A model generated the notes under the pieces. The model was not told where the DNA came from and did not search any database. It was given only the letters and a program-made list of their open reading frames with translations. The translations under genes and the position numbers were made by a program. Positions 40,188 through 49,079 of a DNA stretch of 64,000 nt are shown piece by piece. The DNA lies in assembly GCA_041650795.1 (NCBI GenBank), contig JBAZKK010000002.1:12142-76141 (forward strand), read 5' to 3'. Position 1 is the first letter of the stretch. Each line of letters opens with the position of its first letter. This DNA is from JBAZKK01 sp041650795 (GTDB taxonomy: Bacteria > Omnitrophota > Gorgyraeia > Gygaellales > Profunditerraquicolaceae).

Positions 40188-41918
40188 GTGAAAATCCGCA
40201 CCTTTGCTCTGCTGTTTATTTTTCTTACCAGCGGCTGGACAATGGCCCGGGCCAAGGAATTTAATATCCTTTATACCGGCGGAACCCACGCCATGCTCTA
40301 TCCCTGCAATTGTCCTATTGAGCCTGACGGCGGTATTGCGCGCCGCGGGAGCCTTATCAAAGAACTCAGGAAGAAAAACCCCAATACGCTACTCTTGGAT
40401 TCCGGCGATTTCTTTGCGGGCGGCTTACAGGACGAATATACCCAGAATAGCGGATTGGACATGCAGCGCACAACCATCGAGTTAGAGGCTATGGTGATAA
40501 TGGGTTATGACGCGGTCGGCGTGGCCGGCGAAGAGTTTAATTTCACAAAGGATTTTCTGGAAAAAAGCATCAAGGAGGCAAAGTTCACTTTTCTCTCGGC
40601 CAATATCAAGTCCCCTCTTATGCGCCCCTACGTGCTCAAGGAAATAGACGGGGTGAAGTTTGGGATTACCTCCGTTATCAGTCCTTCTGTTCTAACCAAG
40701 GTCGGAGGGCTGGAGTTGTCAGAGCCGGGGGAGTCTTTGGGAAAAGTGCTTGCGCGCATGAAAAAGGAAGGCGTTGACATAGTAGTGCTCTTGAGCCGGA
40801 TGGATGAAGCGCGGGACATGAACCTGATAAAAGAGGTGCCGGGAATCGATGTTATTATCGACGGCCAGGGCAGGGGCAAGGACGATATCTTTTTGAAGAG
40901 CGGCCCTACGCTCATTGTAAAGACATCCTGGCAGGGGAGGCATTTAGGGAGGTTGATGCTGGATATAGACGCCAGCAAGAAAATCGTCAATTATAAGGCA
41001 GAACTCCTTAGGCTTTCGGATGAGATCCCCGATGAGCCGGCGATAACCGCAATCCTGCCGCAGTGCTTTTCCGACGCCAATTGTAAAAAGGGAAGCGTCA
41101 GAGGTTCCTGTAATAATCCCGGCACGCCGAAGGCGCGATGCGCATTTGCCAGGTCTGCTACAATCAGGTCGCTGGTTATAACTTCCAAGGGATGCGCTGT
41201 CTGCGATGCAGAGAAGGTGATAGGTTACTTAAAGAAGGAATTCCCGGGGCTTAGCGTGTCTTATCTCTATTACGGCAGCCGTAAGGCGGATAGGTTGATT
41301 GCCGATTTCGGCATCAAGGGGCTTCCGGCTTATCTATTGGAGAAAGAGATAGAAAAGGAACCTAACTTTAGCAAGCTGGCGGATAAGGCAGTTCTTAAGG
41401 GGGATTATTACGTCCTGGAACCCAACTTCAGCGGATTGGCTTATTTGTTGGGCCGCAGGAAACAAAAAGGAAACATAGATGTCTTCCTTAGCCTTTATGA
41501 TGCAAGTGCCGTCGGCATTCTGGAGAATGTCAGGCAGTATCAGCCGGCGTTGCACTTTCTGGTTACCGAGCAGGGAAGCGATTTTAGCGCTCTCAAGGGC
41601 AAGCCCGAGGTGGAAGAGAGCCTGCGCAGCGTCTGCGTCCAAAAATATTACCCTAAGCGTTACTGGGATTACCTTGTCTGCCGCGCCGCTAACATCAGCA
41701 GCAGCTGGTGGCAGGAATGCGCTTCCGGTATCGATGTGTCCAAGATTGCCGCGTGCGCCAGGGGCCAAGAGGGGGAGGCGCTTTTAAGAGACAATATCAG
41801 GCTGAACAAAGAGTTGGAGATTATGTTCGGCCCGCTATACCTTATTGATAATAATGAGATTTTTGGAATCCGCGGGGTGCCCAGCAAGGAAGAATTCCGC
41901 AGGATCTTTAAAAAATAA
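40188..41918 (+). CDS. Exported protein with a degenerate 5'-nucleotidase-type metallophosphatase fold and thioredoxin-like domains
   Basis: 576 aa from GTG 40188, with an N-terminal signal sequence (FALLFIFLTSGWTMARA). Residues about 24-290 follow the UshA-type metallophosphatase fold (GGTHAMLYPCNCPIEPDGGI, LLLDSGDFFAGG, FTFLSANIKSP), but the metal-binding GNHE is AGEE (113-116) and the GGHTH motif is DGQGR (225-229), so phosphatase activity is doubtful. Residues about 325-400 look like a thioredoxin fold with Cys336-x2-Cys339 and a cis-Pro loop in IKGLPAYLL. Residues about 425-576 look like a second, DsbA/thioredoxin-like region (DVFLSLYD..., FGIRGVPSKEEF) without a clear CxxC. The role is unknown. 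Confidence 0.72.
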   Translation: MKIRTFALLFIFLTSGWTMARAKEFNILYTGGTHAMLYPCNCPIEPDGGIARRGSLIKELRKKNPNTLLLDSGDFFAGGLQDEYTQNSGLDMQRTTIELEAMVIMGYDAVGVAGEEFNFTKDFLEKSIKEAKFTFLSANIKSPLMRPYVLKEIDGVKFGITSVISPSVLTKVGGLELSEPGESLGKVLARMKKEGVDIVVLLSRMDEARDMNLIKEVPGIDVIIDGQGRGKDDIFLKSGPTLIVKTSWQGRHLGRLMLDIDASKKIVNYKAELLRLSDEIPDEPAITAILPQCFSDANCKKGSVRGSCNNPGTPKARCAFARSATIRSLVITSKGCAVCDAEKVIGYLKKEFPGLSVSYLYYGSRKADRLIADFGIKGLPAYLLEKEIEKEPNFSKLADKAVLKGDYYVLEPNFSGLAYLLGRRKQKGNIDVFLSLYDASAVGILENVRQYQPALHFLVTEQGSDFSALKGKPEVEESLRSVCVQKYYPKRYWDYLVCRAANISSSWWQECASGIDVSKIAACARGQEGEALLRDNIRLNKELEIMFGPLYLIDNNEIFGIRGVPSKEEFRRIFKK

Positions 41919-41930
41919 AGAGGTGAACTC

Positions 41931-43169
41931 ATGAAAAAGAATAACAGGATTTACATCATTGATGTTACTAACCGCGACGGGGTGCAGACCTCGCGTATCT
42001 GCCTTTCCAAGCTGGAAAAGACCATGATTAACGTTTACCTTAACGAAATGGGGGTATACCAGTCGGAATTCGGCTTTCCCGTAACGCACCACGAGACCAA
42101 TTACCTGAGCGCGAACCTCCAGCTGGCCAAGATGGGGGCATTGTCGCCAATACGCCTGGAAGGGTGGGTGCGTGCTATCAGGGGTGACGTAAAAACTACC
42201 TTTAAGTTCCTACCCGAGATAAAGCATCTGAATCTGTCGATTTCTACCTCTGACCAGATGATTACGCATAAATTTAAAGGCAGGCTTGATCACCAGGCGG
42301 TAATAAAAGAAATGACAGAGGCAGTCAAAGAGGCGCTTAGGCTCGGAGCAGAGGATGTCGGGGTCAATGCCGAGGATGCCTCGCGCAGCCGCATGGACTA
42401 TCTGGTGGAGTTTTCCCTGGCAGCCAAGGCCGCCGGCGCCAGCCGCCTGAGATATTGCGATACCTTAGGATGCGATACCCCGTTTACCATCTATGATAGG
42501 CTTAAGATGCTGGTTGAGGCAATTGGCATGCCGGTAGAGATACACTGCCATAATGATTTGGGTTTGGTAGTGGCTAATTCCATAGCCGGCGCCAAGGCCG
42601 TAATTGATGCTGGCCAGGATGCCTACATCAATACCTGCGTAAACGGCATGGGTGAGCGCGCCGGCAACGCCGATCTGGTTTCGGTAATCCTGGCAATAAA
42701 ATACGGCAACGGCATGCAGGGGTATTCCATAGACGATAAGGTTAATCTCAAGGCGGCCTGGAAGATATGCAAATACGCCTCTTATGCTTTCGGTGTCCCG
42801 ATTCCCATTAACCAGCCGGGGGTAGGCTCTAACGCCTTTGCCCACGAATCTGGGATACACGCCGACGGTGCCCTTAAGGACAGGCGTAATTACGAGCTCT
42901 ACGACTACGAGGAATTGGGGCGCGGGGAAGCCGAGATCATCGAAACCGGGCGCAAGATTACCGCCGGGGAATATTCCGGCATCAAAGGGTTCCGCAACGT
43001 CTACGACAAGCTCGAGATTGTTTTTAAGGATGATAAGGAAGCTACCCGCATACTGGAGCTGGTGCGTTACGCCAATGTCCATAATCAAAAGCCCCTGGTT
43101 GACGACGAGCTCAGGTTTATCGCCAAATACCCGGATATCGCGAAAAAGATATTTACGATGGAGCCTTAA
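41931..43169 (+). CDS. Homocitrate / isopropylmalate synthase family acyltransferase
   Basis: 412 aa HMGL-like TIM-barrel enzyme. Family motifs are IIDVTNRDGVQTSRICLS at the start, LRYCDTLGCDTPFTIYDRL, the metal-binding VEIHCHNDLGLVVANSI and CVNGMGERAGNADL, and AHESGIHADG. It lacks the LeuA-type regulatory C-terminal domain. Candidates are homocitrate synthase, citramalate synthase, isopropylmalate synthase or a Re-type citrate synthase, all from this family; no leuC/D/B or nif genes are nearby to decide. It is 12 nt after the previous gene and 4 nt before purA. Confidence 0.85.
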   Translation: MKKNNRIYIIDVTNRDGVQTSRICLSKLEKTMINVYLNEMGVYQSEFGFPVTHHETNYLSANLQLAKMGALSPIRLEGWVRAIRGDVKTTFKFLPEIKHLNLSISTSDQMITHKFKGRLDHQAVIKEMTEAVKEALRLGAEDVGVNAEDASRSRMDYLVEFSLAAKAAGASRLRYCDTLGCDTPFTIYDRLKMLVEAIGMPVEIHCHNDLGLVVANSIAGAKAVIDAGQDAYINTCVNGMGERAGNADLVSVILAIKYGNGMQGYSIDDKVNLKAAWKICKYASYAFGVPIPINQPGVGSNAFAHESGIHADGALKDRRNYELYDYEELGRGEAEIIETGRKITAGEYSGIKGFRNVYDKLEIVFKDDKEATRILELVRYANVHNQKPLVDDELRFIAKYPDIAKKIFTMEP

Positions 43170-43173
43170 TTAT

Positions 43174-44445
43174 ATGGCAAATGTAGTAATCGTAGGCACG
43201 CAATGGGGAGATGAAGGCAAGGGCAAGATCATCGATATCTTATCCAAAAATGTGGATTATATCGTGCGCTATCAGGGAGGCAGCAATGCCGGTCATACCG
43301 TGGTGGTGGACCGGAAAGAATACGTCTTCCACCTTATACCTTCCGGCATCCTGCATCAGGATAAGATCTGCTGTATCGGTAACGGCGTGGTAATAGATGC
43401 CGCCGCCCTCGTTAAAGAGATCGAAGGATTGAACTCCTGCGGCATCAAGGTAGGCAGGCGACTTAAGATTTCAGAGCTTGCGCATGTAATATTGCCTTAT
43501 CACCGTATCCTCGACCAGTTGCGCGAGATGAAGAGGTCGCATAAGATTGGAACGACCGGCAGGGGTATCGGGCCATGCTATTCCGATAAGGTCAATCGTT
43601 GCGGCATAAGGGTTATTGACCTTTTGAATCCCGCAGTATTCAGGGAGAAGCTTAAGGATAACCTCAAGGAAAAAAATGAAATCTTCCGGAAGGTTTACGG
43701 CCACCGGGGATTTGATTTCAAGCAGATTTACCGCGAGTATCTCGGTTATGGCAGGATATTAAAGCCGTATATCTCGGATACGCATAACCTTATTAATAAG
43801 GCTATTAAGGGCCAAAGGGATATCCTCTTTGAGGGCGCGCAGGGCACATTCCTGGACATTGATTTCGGCACATATCCTTTTGTTACGTCATCATCTGCAA
43901 CCTCCGGCGGCGCCTGTATCGGTACCGGGGTTTCTCCCGTTAAGATAGATAAGGTGGTAGGCGTTGCCAAGGCCTATGCTACCCGTGTAGGGGAAGGCCC
44001 TTTCCCTACGGAATTCGACGCCGGTTTTGGTAGCTTTATACGCAATAAAGGCCGCGAGTTCGGAGCCACTACCGGGAGGCCGCGCAGGTGCGGCTGGTTT
44101 GATAGCCTGATGGTCAGGGAGGCCGTGCTTTTAAACGGCATCTCGGAGCTCGCGATTATGAAGCTGGACGTATTAGACGGCCTTAGGACTATTAAGGTCT
44201 GCACGGGCTATAAATACAAGGGCAAGGTTTTTAGGAATATCCCTTATGACCTTGAGGCCCTTAGTAATGCCAAGCCGTTATACCGGCAAGTGCGGGGATG
44301 GCAGGGGAGCGTTGCCCGTGCCAGACGTTATAAAGATTTGGCCCCTGCTGCCCGAACTTACCTTAAGGTGTTGGAGGATATCAGCGGGGTGCGGATATCC
44401 ATGGTGTCGGTGGGTTCCTCGCGCGAGGAAACAATCTTCGTATAA
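43174..44445 (+). CDS. purA: Adenylosuccinate synthetase
   Basis: GTP-dependent enzyme joining IMP and aspartate in AMP synthesis. The start at ATG 43174 gives ANVVIVGTQWGDEGKGKIID, then RYQGGSNAGHTVVVDRKEYV, IGTTGRGIGPCYSDKVNRCG, FEGAQGTFLDIDFGTYPFVT and GEGPFPTEF, all diagnostic. Length is 423 aa, as in the family. Transcription probably ends in the palindromic segment directly after the stop. Confidence 0.97.
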   Translation: MANVVIVGTQWGDEGKGKIIDILSKNVDYIVRYQGGSNAGHTVVVDRKEYVFHLIPSGILHQDKICCIGNGVVIDAAALVKEIEGLNSCGIKVGRRLKISELAHVILPYHRILDQLREMKRSHKIGTTGRGIGPCYSDKVNRCGIRVIDLLNPAVFREKLKDNLKEKNEIFRKVYGHRGFDFKQIYREYLGYGRILKPYISDTHNLINKAIKGQRDILFEGAQGTFLDIDFGTYPFVTSSSATSGGACIGTGVSPVKIDKVVGVAKAYATRVGEGPFPTEFDAGFGSFIRNKGREFGATTGRPRRCGWFDSLMVREAVLLNGISELAIMKLDVLDGLRTIKVCTGYKYKGKVFRNIPYDLEALSNAKPLYRQVRGWQGSVARARRYKDLAPAARTYLKVLEDISGVRISMVSVGSSREETIFV

Positions 44446-44482
44446 AGAAACGCGTTTCAGCCCACTCGGAAAACTGCTTCTG
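44446..44482. repeat. Second palindromic repeat family, degenerate copy 2
   Basis: Starting right after the purA stop, AGAAACGCGTTTCAG and CTCGGAAAACTGCTTCTG parallel the arms of the copy at 29118, with several changes. Confidence 0.5.
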
Positions 44483-44495
44483 CATTGAAAAGGGC

Positions 44496-44524
44496 TTGAC
44501 TAAATTTAGGGTATATGTTATAGT
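44496..44524 (+). promoter_or_regulatory. Strong sigma-70-type promoter before the OmpA/Pal lipoprotein
   Basis: TTGACT (44496-44501) and TATAGT (44519-44524) with an exact 17-nt spacer, the best promoter match in the window. The Shine-Dalgarno ACAGGAGGT lies at 44540-44548, 6 nt before ATG 44555. Confidence 0.8.
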
Positions 44525-44554
44525 TAACCTTATCCTAAAAACAGGAGGTAACAT

Positions 44555-45202
44555 ATGAGAGCGGCGTCCGTATTTAAAATGGCATTAATAATATTGACAG
44601 TTACATCCCTTTCCGGATGCACCTTTATTTTCCAAAAGGGCAGGCGTTCGGATATCGAAAAGATACAAGACCTCTCCAGGCAGCTGGATGAGCTAGGCCA
44701 GACCCAAAAAGTCCTGGAGGCTAGGCTTGCCCAGGAGATTAAGGATAAGCAGATTAAGCTTCAGATGATGGAGAAAGGGCTGGTAATTACCTTTGTGGCG
44801 GATGTCCTCTTTGATTCCGGCAAGGCCAAGATCAAACCTTCGGCTTATGCTACGCTGGATAAGGTGGCAGAGGTCCTTAAGGACAATGTCCCCGAATATA
44901 ATATCGGCATCGAAGGCCATACCGATAATGTCCCGATTAGGTTTTCGGGATGGAAGAGTAACTGGGAGCTTTCCACGGCGCGGGCATTGAGCGTATTGCA
45001 TTATCTGGTAGGCGAAGAAGGCGTCGCGCCAACCAGGGTGTCTGCTATCGGTTACGGAGAATACAGGCCGGTTGCCTCCAACGATAACTCCGAAGGACGT
45101 CAGCTCAACCGCAGGGTAGAGATTGTTATCTTGCCCAAGATTTCCAAGGTGAAGGAAACCGCGAGAGAAGAGGTTCCCGCGCCTGCCGAGAATCTGAAGT
45201 AA
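44555..45202 (+). CDS. OmpA/Pal-family peptidoglycan-associated lipoprotein
   Basis: 215 aa lipoprotein: signal peptide with lipobox LSGC (Cys22). A coiled-coil stretch (residues about 35-70) is followed by an OmpA C-terminal domain (VLFDSGKAKIKPSAYATLDK, IGIEGHTDNVPI, NWELSTARALSVLHYL, ASNDNSEGRQLNRRVEIVI) that binds diaminopimelate in peptidoglycan. It probably tethers the outer membrane to the wall. It has a consensus promoter of its own and a strong ribosome-binding site, suggesting high expression. Confidence 0.93.
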   Translation: MRAASVFKMALIILTVTSLSGCTFIFQKGRRSDIEKIQDLSRQLDELGQTQKVLEARLAQEIKDKQIKLQMMEKGLVITFVADVLFDSGKAKIKPSAYATLDKVAEVLKDNVPEYNIGIEGHTDNVPIRFSGWKSNWELSTARALSVLHYLVGEEGVAPTRVSAIGYGEYRPVASNDNSEGRQLNRRVEIVILPKISKVKETAREEVPAPAENLK

Positions 45203-45232
45203 TAATATTATTTTTTGACAGTCCTGCCGAAA

Positions 45233-45601
45233 ATGGAAGAAGGAATGAAAGACCGCCTTATCATTATACTATCGGTCCTGACGGTAATATTTTTTATCGC
45301 AGCCATAGGCTCCTGCGGCAGCGTGCGCAGAGAGAAGATCGCCAAGGATAGGGAAATGGCTACCCGCCTGGACCTGGAAGAGAATGCAGGCAAGCTCGAG
45401 AGTCAGGTAGCCGGCCTCAGCCAGCAGTTAGAGCAGGAGAAAGCGGCGCACGAGACTACCCGTAAGGCATTATCGCAAGAGCAGATTCTTAACCAGAACC
45501 TAAAAGAGGAATTAGAGAAGGTCAGCGAGCTTAAAAAGGCGCTGGAGGAAGATTTAAAGGAAGCGCTGATAAAAGGCAAATCTCCTAGGAGTAAGAGATA
45601 G
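45233..45601 (+). CDS. Small membrane-anchored coiled-coil protein
   Basis: 122 aa: one membrane helix (LIIILSVLTVIFFIAAIGSC), then an almost continuous coiled coil (LESQVAGLSQQLEQEKAAHE to ELKKALEEDLKEALI) and a basic tail. No family recognised. Start codon is uncertain: ATG 45233 has no Shine-Dalgarno, and ATG 45245 is crowded by AGAAGGA. It follows the Pal-like lipoprotein by 30 nt and could be a periplasmic spacer or an accessory to the envelope complex; the cysteine GSC near the helix end could also be a lipobox-like site, though it is not typical. Confidence 0.68.
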   Translation: MEEGMKDRLIIILSVLTVIFFIAAIGSCGSVRREKIAKDREMATRLDLEENAGKLESQVAGLSQQLEQEKAAHETTRKALSQEQILNQNLKEELEKVSELKKALEEDLKEALIKGKSPRSKR

Positions 45602-45670
45602 AAGGGTGTTTTTCTACGCCCTGTTTAAATAATAAACCGAAGATGAGATAGAAGGAGCGGCACAAAAAGA

Positions 45671-45682
45671 TACGCGCGCGTA
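45671..45682. repeat. 12-bp perfect palindrome
   Basis: TACGCGCGCGTA is its own reverse complement. It lies just upstream of the terminator and could be a binding site for a dimeric regulator, or chance. Confidence 0.4.
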
Positions 45683-45686
45683 TTCT

Positions 45687-45712
45687 AAAAGGGGATGGTT
45701 ATCCCCTTTTTT
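45687..45712 (+). terminator. Rho-independent terminator before DUF4912
   Basis: The hairpin AAAAGGGGAT-GGTT-ATCCCCTTTTTT has a 10-bp stem, 4-nt loop and a T-run. The symmetrical A/T flanks allow it to work in both directions. It separates the lipoprotein/coiled-coil unit from the DUF4912 gene. Confidence 0.88.
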
Positions 45713-45763
45713 GTTGAGCAATGACGCTTTGAGAAAGAATAGGAGACCTGTAAGGAGGTGGGT

Positions 45764-46744
45764 ATGGCGATATTGCGTAAGGTAGGGGAGAAGTTAAAAA
45801 ACATCGCCGCCAGGAATAAGAAGAGAGTAGGCAGGGCGATCAGCAGAAAAAAAGCCAAAGAAACCGTTGTCAGGGAGGAGAAACGCGAGACGCTCGGCAT
45901 TCACGAAACGGCGGTAGTGCAGGCCAAGTTTTCCACCCCGGAGCCCGGCAGGCCTGTGCGCCGCGCGATGGAAGACCTTCCCGCGGGTTATCACGAGAAT
46001 AAGATAGTCCTGCAGGTGCGGGATCCCTGGTGGTTGCATAGTTACTGGGAACTGACTTCAGACGCCATCGATGCCCTGCGCAGGCGTTTGGGAGAATCCT
46101 TCCGCGGTTCGCGGATGGCGCTTCGGGTCTATGACGTAAGTTATATTATTTTCGACGGGAAAAACGCCAACAGTTACTTTGACATCGAGGTTAACCCTCA
46201 GGCAACCAGCTGGTATATCGATACCAAGGGGCCGGGCAGGTCCTGGTGCGTGGAATTGGGGTTTAGGCTGGCCAACGGCGATTTTATCGCCATTATCCGT
46301 TCCAATACCGTGCACACCCCTATTGACGGGCCATCCTGGATTACCGACGAGGAATGGATGATTCCGGATGACGTGTTTGCGCGGCTCTACGGAATGGGGT
46401 TTGGCCTGGGGCAGAGTTCTCCGGTAGGAAAGGCCTGGCAGGAACGCTTGAAGAGAGAGCTTTATTCCGGAGCCCTTTCCTCGGGTGCCAGCCCTGTTAA
46501 GAAGCACCTTCAGCAGAAAGGCTTTTGGATGGTGGTAAATACAGAGCTTGTTGTTTACGGGGCAACTGAGCCTGATGCCAAGCTGACCGTCCAGGGCAAG
46601 CCCGTGGCCTTGCGTGCCGACGGGACATTCACCCTGCGCTTTGCCCTTCCTGACGGCAGGCAGGTCATACCGGTCGAAGCGGTTTCAGCGGACAGCAGCC
46701 AGAGGCGTAGCGTAACGCCGATAGTCAGCAGGGAGACCAGATAG
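45764..46744 (+). CDS. DUF4912 domain protein
   Basis: 326 aa from ATG 45764, preceded by TAAGGAGG. The N-terminal 35 residues are basic. Residues about 75-200 match DUF4912 (VLQVRDPWWLHSYWELT, ALRVYDVSYI, WYIDTKGPGRSWCVELGF, IIRSNTVHTP). Residues about 250-320 resemble a small beta domain (VVNTELVVYGATEPDAKLTV). The protein is probably a carbohydrate-linked partner: it is 4 nt upstream of the GH57 gene, and DUF4912 next to GH57 is a pairing I recall from other genomes. No catalytic residues are known to me. Confidence 0.86.
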   Translation: MAILRKVGEKLKNIAARNKKRVGRAISRKKAKETVVREEKRETLGIHETAVVQAKFSTPEPGRPVRRAMEDLPAGYHENKIVLQVRDPWWLHSYWELTSDAIDALRRRLGESFRGSRMALRVYDVSYIIFDGKNANSYFDIEVNPQATSWYIDTKGPGRSWCVELGFRLANGDFIAIIRSNTVHTPIDGPSWITDEEWMIPDDVFARLYGMGFGLGQSSPVGKAWQERLKRELYSGALSSGASPVKKHLQQKGFWMVVNTELVVYGATEPDAKLTVQGKPVALRADGTFTLRFALPDGRQVIPVEAVSADSSQRRSVTPIVSRETR

Positions 46745-46748
46745 GATT

Positions 46749-48323
46749 ATGCATAAAGGCTACCTCTCCATCGTTTTGCACAGTCATCTTCCCTATGTGC
46801 GCCATCCCGATTACGAGGATTTCCTGGAGGAGGATTGGCTCTACGAGGCTATCACCGAAACCTATATTCCTCTGATTGAGGTATTCCAGCGTCTGATTGA
46901 TGATAAGGTAGATTTCCGTATCAGCCTGGGTTTGTCGCCTACGCTGGTCTCGATGTTCCTGGATCCGCTCCTTGAGGCACGCTACTTAAAGCATATCAAT
47001 AAATTAATAGAGCTGGCGCATAAAGAGGTTGAGAGGACGCGCTGGCAGCCGGAGTTCCAGCACCTGGCACTGATGTACCTCGATAATTTCTACCGGGCGC
47101 GCAGTATATTCGAACGTTACAACGGAAACCTCTCTATACCGTTTAAGGACCTCCAGGATTTAGGAAAGGTCGAGATTGTTACCTGCGGCGCCACCCACGG
47201 TTATCTTCCTTTGATGGAGGCGGTGCGGCCTTCGGTGCGGGCGCAGGTTAAGGTTGCGGCAGACCATTACCAGAAGGTTTTCGGCAGGAGGCCCGGAGGG
47301 ATATGGTTGCCGGAATGCGGCTACTACCCTGGATACGACGAGATATTGAAGGAGGCCGGGATAAGATATTTTTTCAGCGATGCCCACGGCGTGCTGCATG
47401 CGACGCCGCGGCCAAAATACGGAGTATTCGCTCCGATATACTGCAAATCCGGAGTGGCCTGTTTCGGCCGGGACCTGGAATCCGCCAAGCAGGTCTGGTC
47501 TTCTATCGAGGGATACCCCGGAGATTATGTCTATCGCGAATTTTACCGCGATATCGGATTTGACCTGGATCACGAATACATTAAACCCTATATACATCCC
47601 GACGGCATCAGGGTCAACACCGGCATTAAGTATTACCGCATTAGCGGCAGCGAAAACAAACAGCCTTACGACCCTTACCTGGCAAGGGAAAAGGCTGCCG
47701 TGCATGCCGGTAATTTCATGTTCAACCGTGAAAGGCAGATAGGGCACCTTTACGGCTTATTAGGCAAGAAACCGCTTGTCGTCTCGCCCTATGACGCGGA
47801 GCTCTACGGGCACTGGTGGTATGAGGGGGTTATATGGCTGGAGATGTTTTTACGCAAGATACATTTTGACCAGAAGACCATCCGGCTTATCACTCCTTCG
47901 GAATACCTCGCGGAAAACCCGCGTAATCAAGTAGCCACGCCTTCCATGTCGAGCTGGGGATGGAAGGGTTACAGCGAGATGTGGCTGCAGGGTCCCAATG
48001 ATTGGCTCTACCGGCACCTGCATAAGGCATCGGAGCGCATGACGGAGCTGGCCAGGGGATTCCCGCAAAGCGACGGTTTATTAAGACGCGCGTTAAACCA
48101 GGCCTTAAGGGAACTTTTATTAGCTCAAGGCTCAGACTGGGCCTTTATCATGGCTACCGGCACGCATGTGCCGTACGCCACGAAGCGCAGCAAGGAACAT
48201 CTTTTGAGTTTCACGCGGCTCTACGAGGACATCAAGTCTAATTATATAGATGAAAAGTGGCTGGCGGATATCGAATACCGCGACAACATCTTTCCTGATA
48301 TCGATTACCGCATACACCAGTAA
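46749..48323 (+). CDS. Glycoside hydrolase family 57 (probable 1,4-alpha-glucan branching enzyme)
   Basis: 524 aa GH57 (beta/alpha)7-barrel enzyme. GYLSIVLHSHLPYVRHPDYE is the family start; nucleophile Glu189 is in GGIWLPECGYYPGYDE and the acid/base Asp349 in VVSPYDAELYGHWWYEGV, positions close to the archaeal GH57 branching enzymes. The C-terminal helical domain has SSWGWKGYSEMWLQGPNDWL. It probably makes branches in glycogen-like alpha-glucan; some GH57 members are hydrolases or 4-alpha-glucanotransferases. It is shorter than the about 675-aa archaeal form. Confidence 0.92.
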   Translation: MHKGYLSIVLHSHLPYVRHPDYEDFLEEDWLYEAITETYIPLIEVFQRLIDDKVDFRISLGLSPTLVSMFLDPLLEARYLKHINKLIELAHKEVERTRWQPEFQHLALMYLDNFYRARSIFERYNGNLSIPFKDLQDLGKVEIVTCGATHGYLPLMEAVRPSVRAQVKVAADHYQKVFGRRPGGIWLPECGYYPGYDEILKEAGIRYFFSDAHGVLHATPRPKYGVFAPIYCKSGVACFGRDLESAKQVWSSIEGYPGDYVYREFYRDIGFDLDHEYIKPYIHPDGIRVNTGIKYYRISGSENKQPYDPYLAREKAAVHAGNFMFNRERQIGHLYGLLGKKPLVVSPYDAELYGHWWYEGVIWLEMFLRKIHFDQKTIRLITPSEYLAENPRNQVATPSMSSWGWKGYSEMWLQGPNDWLYRHLHKASERMTELARGFPQSDGLLRRALNQALRELLLAQGSDWAFIMATGTHVPYATKRSKEHLLSFTRLYEDIKSNYIDEKWLADIEYRDNIFPDIDYRIHQ

Positions 48324-48352
48324 AACCCGTATAATCCCGGCAGAGTTCTATT

Positions 48353-49075
48353 ATGACTCTAAGCGTAGAAGGCAATATCCCGCGCCATGTAGCGATTATC
48401 ATGGACGGTAACGGTCGCTGGGCAAATGAGAGGGGCCTGGCGCGCAGCGCCGGTCACCGCGCCGGTATCAAAGCCGTAAAAGAGGCGGTTTCGGCAGCAG
48501 GCGAGCTAGGCGTCGAGGTGGTTACATTATTTGCGTTTTCTACCGAGAACTGGTCGCGGCCCAAAAAGGAAATAAAGATGCTTATGCGTGCCTTGGATGA
48601 TTTTTTGAAGCGTCAGCTCAAGGACCTCAAAAAGAACAATATCCGTCTTGTCGTTATCGGCAGGGATGAACCTTTACCCGCTTATCTGCGAAGGAAGCTG
48701 AAAGATGCCCAGGAGCGGACCGGAGACAATACCGGTTTAACCGTGGTGCTGGCGTTGAATTACGGCGGGAGGCAGGAGATTGTTGATGCTGCCAGGAGGT
48801 TTGCCAGAGCGGCAGCCCGGGGCGAGGTCAGGCCCGAAGCGTTAAACGAAGATTCCTTCGGCAATTATCTTTATACCAGCGGCCTGCCTGATCCGGATAT
48901 GCTTATCCGCACCAGCGGAGAGATGCGTATCAGCAATTTCTTGCTTTGGCAGCTTTCTTATGCCGAATTTTATTTTCTCGGGAAATACTGGCCGGACTTT
49001 AAGAAAGAGGATTTTTACAGGGCGGTCAAGGTATATCAGGAAAGGGAGCGCCGTTTCGGCAGGGTCAGGAGGTGA
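48353..49075 (+). CDS. uppS: Isoprenyl transferase (undecaprenyl diphosphate synthase)
   Basis: Cis-prenyltransferase that makes the C55 carrier for peptidoglycan and glycan assembly. The catalytic Asp is in VAIIMDGNGRWANERGLARS, followed by GHRAGIKAVKEAV, TLFAFSTENWSRPKKEI, LNYGGRQEIVDA and DPDMLIRTSGEMRISNFLLW. Length is 240 aa. The start ATG 48353 has no strong ribosome-binding site. It opens the conserved uppS-cdsA-dxr-rseP order. Confidence 0.96.
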   Translation: MTLSVEGNIPRHVAIIMDGNGRWANERGLARSAGHRAGIKAVKEAVSAAGELGVEVVTLFAFSTENWSRPKKEIKMLMRALDDFLKRQLKDLKKNNIRLVVIGRDEPLPAYLRRKLKDAQERTGDNTGLTVVLALNYGGRQEIVDAARRFARAAARGEVRPEALNEDSFGNYLYTSGLPDPDMLIRTSGEMRISNFLLWQLSYAEFYFLGKYWPDFKKEDFYRAVKVYQERERRFGRVRR

Positions 49076-49079
49076 ACCT

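Noticed and set aside
42838..43173. Upstream extension of purA into the preceding gene.
   Set aside because: The sequence before ATG 43174 is the homocitrate-synthase-like gene in another frame, and purA's conserved N-terminus starts at 43174.
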